From an archaeon (GTDB lineage Archaea; Nanobdellota; Nanobdellia; Pacearchaeales; GW2011-AR1): 64,000 nucleotides of DNA. Both the position numbers and the translations under genes were made by a program. Shown piece after piece: positions 16,124 to 25,723 of the stretch; the first letter of the stretch is position 1, and each line of letters opens with the position of its first letter. Under the pieces are notes generated by a model. That model was not told where the DNA came from. It saw nothing but the letters and a program-made list of their open reading frames with translations, and made no database searches. Where the stretch lies: the NCBI GenBank assembly GCA_018694115.1, contig JABHNB010000001.1:1-64000 (forward strand), read 5' to 3'.

Positions 16124-16336
16124 ATGAAAAGTAGTACATTTTGGATCATATATTTTGTGATAGCATTTCTCGTCGTGATTTTGTTGGCAATATGGGTTTT
16201 TACTGCCTGTTCAGCAGATTATAGTTGGTGGTCTGGAATTCATAGTTGTAGTTATGGTGGTGGAAGTAGTGTTGGTACAGTTTATGATTGGTGGGGGAGT
16301 GGGTTACGGGAGGCTTCTGCAGGGATTAGTGGTTAA
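16124..16336 (+). CDS. Single-helix membrane protein, 70 aa
   Basis: 70 aa. One long hydrophobic segment (residues 7-28) is followed by a Trp/Ser/Gly-rich outer part with two Cys (CSADYSWWSG, CSYGGGSS). The TATA box 25 nt upstream is framed by palindromes, so expression is tightly regulated. It might be a membrane-acting toxin paired with the AbrB-like protein; that is inference from the divergent layout only. Confidence 0.5.
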   Translation: MKSSTFWIIYFVIAFLVVILLAIWVFTACSADYSWWSGIHSCSYGGGSSVGTVYDWWGSGLREASAGISG

Positions 16337-16492
16337 GAGAGGCTGGTCGGGGATGGAGAGGTTGATGGATTGTTTTATGTGTAACTACCTCTTCCTAGAA
16401 CTTTCCATACCCTAAATTTTCAACTATTCTCTCCCGAGCGGTATTACCTCTTTTTATCAAATCCCGCAACAACTCTGGAGTATTCCTTACTC

Positions 16493-16906
16493 TTATTTCT
16501 TTAACAATTCTTCAATTAAATGATTAATAAACTCCGAGGGCTTTTTTGCTAAATCATTAAGAATTTCTATTCCAGAGTTAGCATATTCTTCGCAAACTTT
16601 CAATGCCATTTTTGCACCTTCCTTTGTCTCAAAAACTTCAATATCCTTTAACTCTGAAAAACCAATGGATAAAAGAGTCCAAATATCTTCTTGGAGCTCA
16701 CTAATTCTAAAAAGATTTCCTCCATTAAGAAGTTTTTTCCTTTTTCCATGCTTTAATCCAATAACGAGACTCAGTAAAAAAAGATCCGGATTTCCCCGAG
16801 TTCCCTTAAAGATACTAGAACTTTTCAACTTATTATAAATCTCTCTGTTTTTTTTATCTATATTTAGATAATTTAATTTGCTTATGAATTCATCAATCGC
16901 TGCCAT
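16493..16906 (-). CDS. Dnd-system-associated small protein-like
   Basis: 137 aa. The order SSIFKG, DLFLLSLVIGLKHGKRKKLL, and CEEYANSGIEIL resembles, from memory, the small protein annotated as Dnd system-associated protein 4, which accompanies DNA phosphorothioation restriction genes. Last gene of the seven-gene operon; its ATG overlaps the end of the DndD-like gene by 14 nt. A short further frame (PELLRDLIKRGN, ending near 16395) follows without a start codon and is left unannotated. Role probably structural or regulatory within the defence complex. Confidence 0.5.
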   Translation of the reverse strand: MAAIDEFISKLNYLNIDKKNREIYNKLKSSSIFKGTRGNPDLFLLSLVIGLKHGKRKKLLNGGNLFRISELQEDIWTLLSIGFSELKDIEVFETKEGAKMALKVCEEYANSGIEILNDLAKKPSEFINHLIEELLKK

Positions 16907-18887
16907 TATTGTCTATGTCTATTTCTCCAGTTTTTTTATTATAAGTTAACGAAATTTTTGTCGAAATTTTGTCGTCAAGAAATTTCTTAAATACTGAGGT
17001 GTATTCGGAGCTAGTAACTAAGAAGATTACTTGCTTTCCCTTTAATTGTTCAGGTAAACTCTTTGCAATCTTTTCTCTATTTCCCTCATCTATTTTTCCC
17101 ACCGGAGAATCGATTATTACTGGGACATCATATCCTGAATAATTCCTAAGTGCGGTCATAAAAGCAAGACCAAAACATAATGCTGCACCCTGGGAAAGTT
17201 CATTGATTAACTCTCCACGATATTTATCTCTTACCGAAAGAGAAAAATCATCTAAGATACTTACCTTTTCATAATCCTCTGCCTTCCAATGAAGATCTAC
17301 GAAGTTTTTGGCAGTAGATTCTTCTATTTTATCCTTTATAGTTTTCATTATTGATTCTTTTATTTCCTTAGAGTAAGTTATAAGTTGTTTACATTTTTCT
17401 GATTTTTGGATGAGAAGTTTATCTTTAAGTTCTTTTATCTTTATGCTATTCAATTTAGAGGCATCATCTTTTTTAGAAATATTTAAAACATCTAAATCTC
17501 CCTCTGCGCGATGGATATCTCCCTCCTTACGAGTAATTTCTCTTTCCAACATTTCTTTTTCTTCTCCCTTATTACGGATTTCTTCCACGTCGGAGGATTT
17601 TAACTTTAAGGTAATTTCATCTATCTCCTTTTTACTATCTTTAATTAGTGCCTCATGCCCATACACTTTCTTTCTTTCTACCGATATATCGCCCACAAGG
17701 GATTTTATAGATTCAATCATCTGTGGGAGCTGGGCATCTCCTTGGGAGATTATTCTAACATATTCTTTAAAACTCTTGGTATCTGCGAGTTTCTTAAGTT
17801 TTTCTTCTTCTTCAGAATTTTTTGATATTTTTGTACCACAGATACATTCTCTCCTCTTAATAAGTTGTAATACATGTGAGGGATCTACCGCAGGAGGAAA
17901 ATTCCCCCCCTCAATGATCTCATTAAACTTATCGCTTGTTTCTAAAAGGCTCTTTTTCCCAATTTTTAGAATATAGGCCTTGATTACCATATTATTCAAT
18001 TTTTCCTCGGATTCCTTACGATCCTCATCTGCCCGCCCTATAGTTCCCCTTAAATTTTGTTCCCTTGCTCCTAGTTCCCTCACTACTGTCTCATTGTGGT
18101 TCTGGAGATAATCATCAAGTTCAGAGATTTGTTTCTTTAATGATTCTTTTTCTTTCATCCATTCTTCTAAATCGGCCTTAGTCTTTGTGATGGTGGCATC
18201 TGCCTTATCTATCCTTGCCTGTATGGCCCCATAATTCGGATCTATACCTGATTTCATACTAGAATAATTGCGATCTAAGCGTGATAAATTTTCGATTAGA
18301 CCATTTATCGATTTTATGTTAGCTACTTTTTCAATGGCATCTTTTATTTTATAATTAATATCGGAAGTAAATATTGCTTTGAGCTGTTCACCATCTAAAA
18401 GAAAGAAAGGGCTTATCCCTTCAGGAATTTGGGAAGATATGAAGTTCTCAAGGTAATTAATCTTTTCAAAACCCGTTCCTTTCTTATTAATTTCCATTCC
18501 AAAAAATCTATCTTCTCCATCCTGAATAATTTTTAGATCGTTATCTTCATCCCTGGCCCTCTTAAATATCCGCTGACGAGTTATCTCCACCTTTGGACCC
18601 TTATCATCACTAAATACTAGTGTGACTGAAAAATTCAATTTTTCTCCAATTGGAGTCTCAATAATCTTTTTATTGGACATAACTCTTTGATTGCTATTTT
18701 TTGAATTATAGAATTGTTCCTTACCATAAAGACACCAATAGATAGCGTTTAAAAAAGTAGTTTTTCCGGTATCATTACGTGCTATTATCAAATCTATATG
18801 TTTTCCCTTTTCTCCATTATTAAACTCGATCTCATTTTTACCATAATAGCCCCGATAATTCTCAATTATAATTTTGTTTAACTTCAT
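16893..18887 (-). CDS. DndD-like SMC/Rad50-type ATPase
   Basis: 664 aa. Walker A is ARNDTGKTTFLNA (about residues 36-48); residues about 190-520 are predicted coiled coil with a CICG half-hook near 350; the ABC signature is LSQGAALCFGLAF (about 570) and Walker B is VPVIIDSPVG (about 593-602). This is the layout of DndD and related restriction ATPases. ATG overlaps the stop of the 56-aa gene (ATGA). No DndC, DndB or DndE sulfur-modification enzymes lie in the operon, so it probably senses or processes DNA marked by the C5 methylase encoded upstream. Confidence 0.75.
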   Translation of the reverse strand: MKLNKIIIENYRGYYGKNEIEFNNGEKGKHIDLIIARNDTGKTTFLNAIYWCLYGKEQFYNSKNSNQRVMSNKKIIETPIGEKLNFSVTLVFSDDKGPKVEITRQRIFKRARDEDNDLKIIQDGEDRFFGMEINKKGTGFEKINYLENFISSQIPEGISPFFLLDGEQLKAIFTSDINYKIKDAIEKVANIKSINGLIENLSRLDRNYSSMKSGIDPNYGAIQARIDKADATITKTKADLEEWMKEKESLKKQISELDDYLQNHNETVVRELGAREQNLRGTIGRADEDRKESEEKLNNMVIKAYILKIGKKSLLETSDKFNEIIEGGNFPPAVDPSHVLQLIKRRECICGTKISKNSEEEEKLKKLADTKSFKEYVRIISQGDAQLPQMIESIKSLVGDISVERKKVYGHEALIKDSKKEIDEITLKLKSSDVEEIRNKGEEKEMLEREITRKEGDIHRAEGDLDVLNISKKDDASKLNSIKIKELKDKLLIQKSEKCKQLITYSKEIKESIMKTIKDKIEESTAKNFVDLHWKAEDYEKVSILDDFSLSVRDKYRGELINELSQGAALCFGLAFMTALRNYSGYDVPVIIDSPVGKIDEGNREKIAKSLPEQLKGKQVIFLVTSSEYTSVFKKFLDDKISTKISLTYNKKTGEIDIDNNGSD

Positions 18888-19054
18888 TTTATAAGTCCCT
18901 CTATAATTTTTTCATATTTATCTAATAGATCTGTAGATTTTAACCCACCAAAAGTTTCTTCAATACTTATTGCTTCTAAAAGTGCCTCCCGATCTTCTGA
19001 AAGGGGTATTTTTTCAAGAACCGCCTTATTTACTAATTTTTTTAACTCGTTCAT
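18884..19054 (-). CDS. Small operon protein, 56 aa
   Basis: 56 aa, overlapping the helicase stop (ATGA) at its start and the ATPase start (ATGA) at its end. That double overlap supports a real gene in a strictly coupled operon. The product is acidic-basic, predicted helical, with no recognised family. Likely a linker subunit between the helicase and the ATPase. Confidence 0.7.
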   Translation of the reverse strand: MNELKKLVNKAVLEKIPLSEDREALLEAISIEETFGGLKSTDLLDKYEKIIEGLIK

Positions 19055-21078
19055 AGGCCTAATTTAGATTTTAACTCTTTTAATTCTTTCGATACCTTTA
19101 TTTCATTTCTAGCAGATTTTGCAAACTCGGTTATTCTTTTTAATTCTTTGGATATCTGATTTTTATACATCTCCGAAGAGCTAATAGCCTCCTTAGAGGG
19201 AGTTACAAAAAAATCAAAAATCTTTGCATATTTTTTATTGGGATGTTTTCTTAAAAGCCTGCCCCTCCTTTGAATAAACTCCCGGGGATTTCCAGAACTT
19301 GCCATAATAACTCCTGCCCTTGCAGCAGGCACATCTAAACCTTCATCAAGACATTTTATTGCAACTAAGGCCTGTATTTTTCCTTCTTTAAAATTTTCAA
19401 GGGCCCTAGATCTTACTTCCGTATCCTCAGAATAAGTATATTGGTGGTATTTTATTCTATTTCTGACTATCTTCAATACCTCCTCCCGTTGTTTCGGAGA
19501 AACGAAAATAATAGACTTATCTTCTTTAATTTCTTCTACTATCTCTGGAAGCTTGTCTAGTTTAGCAGAGCAATTTTTTATAATCTTTGCCCTTTTTTCT
19601 GCAAGCCTTTGAATTTCTGAGTCAAGATTTGTATTGTACTTATCTTTCGATTTCATAGAAACCTTCATAATTAATAATTTTGTCAGCTTGGAATATTGGG
19701 CCATTTCTTCTTCATTTAAAAAAACTTGAATTAAATGATACTCATACTCACAAAGCACCCCCAAGGAATAAATTGCCTCATATAATCCTATTTTGTCATA
19801 AACTACCCCTCCAAAAAAATCAAAAACTCTATTTGTTCCGTCCTCATCAAGATATCTTTTGGGAGTAGCGCTTAAGGCCAGGCGAAAATTATAATCTTCT
19901 ATTAAACCCCCGGAGGTCTTCAGTGCCCCGGTAGAATGAGCTTCATCTGCAATTAAAAACTTGTTAAATTCTGTCAAAGTTCTAATTTCTTCGATAAGAA
20001 CTTTGGAAGTTATTAGTGCATAGCTTCCGACTACAACAAGATTCTCAAATACTCCCAGTTTTAAATCCAAAATATTTTTCTTTAAATCTCTTTTCCAATT
20101 TGGATTATCATAAATTTTGCAAATTTTGCAAGGTTCTCCTTCAAATTCCTCTATCCATTGATTACAAATGGCCTTTGTTGGAGCAAAGATAAAAGTAGCG
20201 CTCTTTCCAGATTTTATAGCTTTTCTAAAAGCAAATAGGGCAGTTTTGGTCTTTCCACAACCAGTAGGCATTTCAATTATGCCCCTCTTGTCATTTTTCA
20301 ACCACGCTTGTAATGCGGCATCTTGATGGGGATAGGGAGTGAGTGATTTTTTCTTCTTAGTGGACATATTCTTGGAAGAAATAATTTGAAGGGATTCTTT
20401 TAATTCTGCCTCGGTCCTTGGCCGAATTCTCATTAATTCGTTCTCAAAAGCTTTTGATAAAGAATAAGTTTTAGCCACAACCCCACAATTATCCCAAAAC
20501 TTGTTAAATTTGGAAATAAACTCCCCTACATATTCCTCCTGCCCACTTATCCAGTCTTTGAAAAAAGTTACTTGTTCAATATTTTTTTCATAGGCAGAAT
20601 ATGTTTCATTTGCAGATCCAGTAAATGCCACTTTGTCACCATATTCATCTTCAAATATCCCTTGTTTGATATGCATTAAGTTATTGCCTTTTCCAAGAAC
20701 AACCTTTATCTCAAGTTTCCCCTGATAGATTAACCATGCTAAAACTTTAGCGGAATTTAACTCCATTTCAGATTTCAGATTTTTAATATCTAATGCTATT
20801 CTATCTCCAATTTTCTGGTAGTCACAAGTCTTCTTTAGCTCCTGATGGTCTTCCTTACTTAATTCATAATTAATAATCAACTTCATCTTTCCGTTTTTTA
20901 AGAAGAGTTCTTCCAACCCCTCCGCTAATGAAATAAAAGATTTTGAAGAAAAATAGCTTCCGATCCTACTATATCTAATAGATTGTTTCAAAAGAAGATT
21001 CATTATTTCAGTTATGTCTTCAGAATCGGAATCATAAATTTTCTCTATTGAATCAGATAATTCTTTTAAACCAGTCAT
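19051..21078 (-). CDS. PLD-nuclease / SF2 helicase fusion
   Basis: 675 aa. Residues 1-215 form a phospholipase D-like domain with the HxK motif in LMHIKQGIFEDE and a nearby GSAN. Residues 240-600 form an SF2 helicase: Walker A MPTGCGKTKTA (about 270), DEAH in IADEAHSTG (about 377), SATPKR motif III, and the C-terminal motif QRRGRLLR (motif VI). Such fusions occur in restriction and defence islands, where the helicase moves on DNA and the PLD part cuts. It overlaps the DUF1232 gene by 4 nt. Confidence 0.85.
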   Translation of the reverse strand: MTGLKELSDSIEKIYDSDSEDITEIMNLLLKQSIRYSRIGSYFSSKSFISLAEGLEELFLKNGKMKLIINYELSKEDHQELKKTCDYQKIGDRIALDIKNLKSEMELNSAKVLAWLIYQGKLEIKVVLGKGNNLMHIKQGIFEDEYGDKVAFTGSANETYSAYEKNIEQVTFFKDWISGQEEYVGEFISKFNKFWDNCGVVAKTYSLSKAFENELMRIRPRTEAELKESLQIISSKNMSTKKKKSLTPYPHQDAALQAWLKNDKRGIIEMPTGCGKTKTALFAFRKAIKSGKSATFIFAPTKAICNQWIEEFEGEPCKICKIYDNPNWKRDLKKNILDLKLGVFENLVVVGSYALITSKVLIEEIRTLTEFNKFLIADEAHSTGALKTSGGLIEDYNFRLALSATPKRYLDEDGTNRVFDFFGGVVYDKIGLYEAIYSLGVLCEYEYHLIQVFLNEEEMAQYSKLTKLLIMKVSMKSKDKYNTNLDSEIQRLAEKRAKIIKNCSAKLDKLPEIVEEIKEDKSIIFVSPKQREEVLKIVRNRIKYHQYTYSEDTEVRSRALENFKEGKIQALVAIKCLDEGLDVPAARAGVIMASSGNPREFIQRRGRLLRKHPNKKYAKIFDFFVTPSKEAISSSEMYKNQISKELKRITEFAKSARNEIKVSKELKELKSKLGL

Positions 21079-21815
21079 CCAAGAAGTCTCCTAATTCTTA
21101 TATTTTTCATATTTTCTTCTAAACTAAACATTTCATCCACATTTTTTTTAGCCCTACTAAAAGAATTATCTTCTTTTTCAAGTAGATCCAATTTCTTTGA
21201 AAATTCCATGAACTCTGAAGTTCCAAAGAAATTTTTTTCAAATTCCTTCTTTGCCTCTTTATTTCCAATAGGCCTATTAAGAAATAAGAAAAATAAATAA
21301 TGTATCTTTCTTTGTAAATCTCTTCCCTTTAATTCAAGGTATTTTCTTGGATTTTTTTTATTCATAATGAGTTCTTCAATATATTTTACACCCGAATGTA
21401 ACAAGATATTAGATCTTACAGAGTCCTCGATTAACTTCATGAGTTCATAATACTTATTAGAGATATAATTGTGATAATCCTCTTTTAAGGTCCAATATTT
21501 ATTTATTAAATATTCTCCAAGTTTAGAATCATATTTTAAGAATTCCGATAAGACATGTAAGCAAATAAAAAAATCATCAACATAACCCTTTACCCCATAC
21601 TCTTTCTCAGAAATAATATCTTCTGGAAGGATAAAATATGAAATAGCACTATTCATAAGCATTTTTGTGATCCCATCCGCACTCTTATCACTAGAAATAT
21701 TTGAAATTAAAGAAAAAATTGCAGGATAGTCTTTGATTAACTCAAAATCTTCGTCTTTTTTGTGAGTATTTATTAAATTCTTAAATATATCTTCAAAATC
21801 TACATAGTCTTCCAT
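21075..21815 (-). CDS. DUF1232 (YkvA-like) protein of the defence operon
   Basis: 246 aa. Residues about 55-92 read AISYFILPEDIIS ... GYVDDFFICLHVL, the core of the DUF1232/YkvA family (the usual form is YfilPxDliPD ... GylDDa). The rest is helical and not recognised. Its function in the operon is unknown. It sits between the nuclease and helicase genes and overlaps the helicase start. Confidence 0.65.
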   Translation of the reverse strand: MEDYVDFEDIFKNLINTHKKDEDFELIKDYPAIFSLISNISSDKSADGITKMLMNSAISYFILPEDIISEKEYGVKGYVDDFFICLHVLSEFLKYDSKLGEYLINKYWTLKEDYHNYISNKYYELMKLIEDSVRSNILLHSGVKYIEELIMNKKNPRKYLELKGRDLQRKIHYLFFLFLNRPIGNKEAKKEFEKNFFGTSEFMEFSKKLDLLEKEDNSFSRAKKNVDEMFSLEENMKNIRIRRLLG

Positions 21816-21858
21816 TATCAGGTAATAAATATGGCCATATTTATAGTTAACTGTGTGA

Positions 21859-23001
21859 TCATTCTTGCTTAAGGTTCAAAAATTTAAAAAGATCTTTTTC
21901 AGATAGGGCATTATTCTTTATCATTCTTGACTCTTTTAAAAAATTAATAATATCGTTGCCGCTAATTAACTTAATTGGATAATCATCTTCAAATAATTCT
22001 TCCTGCGCTTGTAATGTATAATACGATGTGGTGATGAATATCCCATATTCTCCACGAGTTAGTTTTGCTGCTAAACGAGATAATTCCTTAGGTCCAACTC
22101 CGCTAGACCTTGCAAACTTTTTAGCTTCTCCTTTAAAATTTATTTCATATTTTAGGGGGTATGGCAATGTAAATCTCCCAAAGAAATCAAACCCCTTATC
22201 CCTTACTGCCCGAGTAGTTACAATTTCATGCTTTATATCTTTTATAGATTCCAGAAGTCTTACTGTAAAAAACTCAAACTCCCGGGATAATAAACTATTT
22301 ATTCTCTTTAGAATTAAATCATCATTGGAATTAATTGGAGGTAATTGTTCATTTTTGGATCTTAATCGTTTATTCCATACCTTCAGATATTTGGGTGTTT
22401 TTCCAGAAGAATAGTCCTTCCAAGCACTTGGAGAATCGGATTCTTTTTCATATATTCTGTTATGTATCCACTCAATTTTTACCTTTTCAGTATCCAATAT
22501 CCGGAGTATTGCACGATAATTTCTAACAGGTTTACCCTTATCCTCAAACCAAGTTCTTTCAAGATTTTCTAACACGCACAATCCCTCAAAAAAGATTTTT
22601 CCACTTACTGGCTTTGAAAAAAGTAAAATTGGCGGAATCTTATCAAGATTACCCTCCAAAAGATTAACGTGGACCTTTTTTAGTAATTTATTTCCCATGA
22701 AGTCTTCACAAGATTTTTTTAGATCATATTTAGAATCCCCCCAGTAATATGCCTTACCTGCCAATCTATCGATTACATCCTCCCAAGGATTATGATATGA
22801 ACTGCTAGCAGTTTTTGAAATTAATATTATTGCGGCAGGAAGATCTTTTTTCTTCGCATAATTTAACCACCGAATTCCTGGAGAATTCATCATTCCACTT
22901 ACATTCTTAATATTTAACCAACGCATGAATTGATCTTCATCAAACTTGGGATTGCCCTTATCTATATATTCTTTTCCCAGTTTGTAACTTTTTTCTACCA
23001 T
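21859..23001 (-). CDS. Mrr-like restriction endonuclease
   Basis: 380 aa. The C-terminal part carries a PD-(D/E)xK-type site: DKGFDFFGRF with the catalytic Asp, then FKGEAKKF (E-x-K) and the Mrr-type continuation GPKELSRLAAKL and YGIFITTS. The N-terminal 230 residues are unfamiliar and may recognise DNA. It begins 6 nt after the methylase stop. Mrr proteins often cut methylated foreign DNA; here it could be the cutting partner of the C5 methylase or cut only unmodified DNA. Confidence 0.75.
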   Translation of the reverse strand: MVEKSYKLGKEYIDKGNPKFDEDQFMRWLNIKNVSGMMNSPGIRWLNYAKKKDLPAAIILISKTASSSYHNPWEDVIDRLAGKAYYWGDSKYDLKKSCEDFMGNKLLKKVHVNLLEGNLDKIPPILLFSKPVSGKIFFEGLCVLENLERTWFEDKGKPVRNYRAILRILDTEKVKIEWIHNRIYEKESDSPSAWKDYSSGKTPKYLKVWNKRLRSKNEQLPPINSNDDLILKRINSLLSREFEFFTVRLLESIKDIKHEIVTTRAVRDKGFDFFGRFTLPYPLKYEINFKGEAKKFARSSGVGPKELSRLAAKLTRGEYGIFITTSYYTLQAQEELFEDDYPIKLISGNDIINFLKESRMIKNNALSEKDLFKFLNLKQE

Positions 23002-23007
23002 TTGAAG

Positions 23008-24072
23008 TTAACAATAATTATCCAATAAAAATTGGACTCTTTTTGCCATTTTTTCGGCAAATTTTGGCGGAACAGCATTTGCAATTTGTTGAGATACTGA
23101 GCCCATGTTTCCTTTAAATTTATACTGTTTTGGAAAGCTATGTAAAATTGCCATTTCCCTATTTGAAAGATATCTATCTTTGATTGGGTGGATTACGTAA
23201 TTATTTGTTATTGTTCTTGAAGGCTCATCCGGATGTAACCTCCGATAATAAGAGCCATATCTTTTTACTATCACTTCCTTCCCATTACGAATTTTCTTTG
23301 TTTTTAATGAGTCTGGTAAATCTTCGTAATAACCTCCTGGGGGGATATTCCTTATTTTCTCTAGAGTTTCTGGTTCATTAATCGTAAAATTGTGGTTACT
23401 TAAACTTTCATTATCTTTTATTTTAGCTAGGGCTTCTCCGGAAGTGATTATCCTATTCGATTCCTTTGGGAATCCATTATCAACATTTTCATCAAGAAAT
23501 TCCATTAACCTTTTTACATTAGTGGCTAGAAAAATCACTCTTTTTCTTTTTTGAGGAACATCATACTTATCCATGGAGATAATTTTACAGTAAGTTTCAT
23601 ATCCAATTTCCTTGAATGCCTCCCGAATTATTTCAGAATATAATTTCCCCTCCTGATTTTTCCTATGTAGAAGGTCCCTTACATTTTCCATCAACACTAT
23701 CTTTGGTTTTAGAAGTTTAACCTTTTTAATATACTCTTGAGACAGCGTTCTTCTATTGTCTTCTTTTTTTAGTTCAGATAACTTAATCAGATGATTATTA
23801 TTTAATCTCGTGAAACACTGGCAAGGGGGCCCCCCAATTAATACATCAACTTGCATGTTATTAGTAACCTCTGCTAATTCTTCTTCAGTAATGTCTTGAA
23901 TTGGTTTCTCAAAAAATTTAACTTGCGGATAATTTGCCCTAAATGTCGTAGCAGCATCCTCCCACGAATCATTCCCAAATAAAACTGAGAAATCATTTTT
24001 CTCAAAACCGTGATCAAAACCACCACAACCACTAAAAAAGGAAGCCACTGTATACGGTTTATCTTTTGACAT
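23008..24072 (-). CDS. C5-cytosine DNA methyltransferase
   Basis: 354 aa with the ordered C5 MTase motifs: I FFSGCGGFDHGF (about 11-22), IV GGPPCQCF with the catalytic Cys (about 82-89), VI MENVRD (about 127), VIII QKRKRVIFLA (about 170) and X SQQIANAVPP near the end. The target-recognition region between VIII and IX is short. First gene of the seven-gene operon; TATTTATAAATC lies about 40-50 nt upstream. It marks host DNA, probably protecting it from the nuclease encoded next. Confidence 0.9.
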   Translation of the reverse strand: MSKDKPYTVASFFSGCGGFDHGFEKNDFSVLFGNDSWEDAATTFRANYPQVKFFEKPIQDITEEELAEVTNNMQVDVLIGGPPCQCFTRLNNNHLIKLSELKKEDNRRTLSQEYIKKVKLLKPKIVLMENVRDLLHRKNQEGKLYSEIIREAFKEIGYETYCKIISMDKYDVPQKRKRVIFLATNVKRLMEFLDENVDNGFPKESNRIITSGEALAKIKDNESLSNHNFTINEPETLEKIRNIPPGGYYEDLPDSLKTKKIRNGKEVIVKRYGSYYRRLHPDEPSRTITNNYVIHPIKDRYLSNREMAILHSFPKQYKFKGNMGSVSQQIANAVPPKFAEKMAKRVQFLLDNYC

Positions 24073-24125
24073 TATTTAAATCACCCATTCCAATAATTTG
24101 AATATTCTCAGATTTATAAATACTA

Positions 24126-24200
24126 TTATTTGTCATACCCTGGTCTTTTTAGCTTCTCCACAACCCCTCCATCAATCTCATCCACCACTTCAGTCCCCAT
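24126..24200 (-). CDS. Possible 24-aa mini-protein
   Basis: A short ATG-initiated frame overlapping the end of the DUF2779 gene in another phase (24 residues with Val/Glu/Asp, then KRPGYDK). The amino-acid pattern is protein-like, so it may be a coupled mini-gene or a former C-terminal extension of the nuclease lost by a frameshift. Weak support. Confidence 0.2.
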   Translation of the reverse strand: MGTEVVDEIDGGVVEKLKRPGYDK

Positions 24201-25704
24201 CGTCAACAACCCCCAACAATTCTTTCACAATCTCAACCTCTGCCAACGTATCCAACTCACAATACTTTTCCAACGCATCCCTAACCTTCTTTCTCTCTGC
24301 ATCATCAACATCCCCAAACGTAACCCGTTCATACTCTAAACTTGCAAACATCCCCTCTCCAATCTCCAAATCATCATATTTCAAATTAGTCAAACAAGGC
24401 AAAACCTTTTTTATCGAAGCACTTCCGCATTGCTTCGGATCATAATAATGGAAATTTCTGAAAACATCTAAAAGATCCTTGATTCTAGGCTCAATATTAT
24501 CACCATACCATCCCTTAAATTCTGGCAACGCCTCACAGCCCTCTTTCATAACGCCCTTCTCAAACCCTTGATTATAAACTAAAATGCTCCCAGAGTCTCC
24601 CAAATTGTCTTTTAGGGTTTGCATAAACTTGGGTCTTGAGTCGCTTGTGCCTTCTGCAAGGAAAGAGATATGCTCGCATTCTCCGCCTTCTTCTTTCTGA
24701 ATATGTAGGGAGAATTGGAAGGGGATTCTTTGATATGGCTTCATTCCATCAAACTTAGGGATAGCAGGATTAATTGTTTCAAAATCTAGGTAGTAAAGCG
24801 GATACTTCAAATTTCTAAGGAAATTATTTATCTCTGTTTTATCTATATGTTTAGGCCCTTCATGTGTCATGTCCTTAGGGGACGCCGCCTCACAAGCTAA
24901 TCTTCTCTGTATCTGTTGTTTATCATTCAATTTTGTACTCTCTGGAACATCACTTAAGCAGACAATTCCTCCATCGTATAATTCAAAACATTTTTTCTTA
25001 AACATCCTGTAAAAATCAAATACGCTGTCTTTTGGTACATCTTTCCAGCATTCACATTTTAACGAACATTCGTAAGGATCGCTGCATGAAACTCCGATCT
25101 TACAGGAAGGTTCTTTCTTGGAATTGATAATCTTGTGCATCTCTTGGATTCTTTCTTCTATTCCTTCGGAATATTCTTCTACCTTATCATTAATTTCTGT
25201 TTGAATGAATAATTCTTCTGGCTCGATCTCCCCATCTTTGATATATTCGTTATTAATGTGCATCAAAAAACACTTTCTAATCTTTAGTCCCGCTTTTTCA
25301 TAAACATGCTTTTGAAATGAAACATCGTGAATATTCACATCTTTTACTTTTGTGGCATTTTTGACTTCTATAATGTCCCATTCATCTTCTCCTACAGGGA
25401 GTAGGATGTCTGCCCGAGAGTATACGTCGTCGGTTAGAATTCCTGCCTCGTAAATGGTCTTTCTGCTTTTAATGGCTTCCTTAGTTTTTTCTATATTCTC
25501 TTTGAAATCTAAGTTAGCTAAATCTATGCCTTTTGGGAAAACCTTTGTTGCAAGAACTCCGATAATGTCTCCCATCTCAAAATTATGTTTTGCAGAATAG
25601 TCTGGCTCTGGAATTCTTTCTTTGTTGTTCTTAGTGACCCAGAGTAGTTTTGGGCATTGTAGGCCGAGGAGATAATTTGATTTTGTTAGTAGTTTATTTG
25701 CCAT
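24190..25704 (-). CDS. DUF2779 / RecB-like nuclease
   Basis: 504 aa. Residues about 60-160 hold a PD-(D/E)xK nuclease core (YSRADILLPV then WDIIEVKNATKV, D and E-x-K). Around 210-240 are Cys pairs CSDPYECSLKCECW typical of an Fe-S or zinc cluster. The C-terminal half contains a DEDD-type RNase H-like core beginning YYLDFETINPAIP (about 315). The same order occurs in the DUF2779 family, near Cas4/RecB nucleases. Genomic role unclear; it lies between the defence operon and a group of mobile-element-like genes. Confidence 0.7.
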   Translation of the reverse strand: MANKLLTKSNYLLGLQCPKLLWVTKNNKERIPEPDYSAKHNFEMGDIIGVLATKVFPKGIDLANLDFKENIEKTKEAIKSRKTIYEAGILTDDVYSRADILLPVGEDEWDIIEVKNATKVKDVNIHDVSFQKHVYEKAGLKIRKCFLMHINNEYIKDGEIEPEELFIQTEINDKVEEYSEGIEERIQEMHKIINSKKEPSCKIGVSCSDPYECSLKCECWKDVPKDSVFDFYRMFKKKCFELYDGGIVCLSDVPESTKLNDKQQIQRRLACEAASPKDMTHEGPKHIDKTEINNFLRNLKYPLYYLDFETINPAIPKFDGMKPYQRIPFQFSLHIQKEEGGECEHISFLAEGTSDSRPKFMQTLKDNLGDSGSILVYNQGFEKGVMKEGCEALPEFKGWYGDNIEPRIKDLLDVFRNFHYYDPKQCGSASIKKVLPCLTNLKYDDLEIGEGMFASLEYERVTFGDVDDAERKKVRDALEKYCELDTLAEVEIVKELLGVVDDGD

Positions 25705-25723
25705 TTCTTTCCCTTAAAAATCT

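Noticed and set aside
16395-16492. Short frame PELLRDLIKRGN after the defence operon
   Set aside because: Protein-like sequence but no start codon or ribosome site after the upstream TGA; could be a remnant, too weak to annotate.
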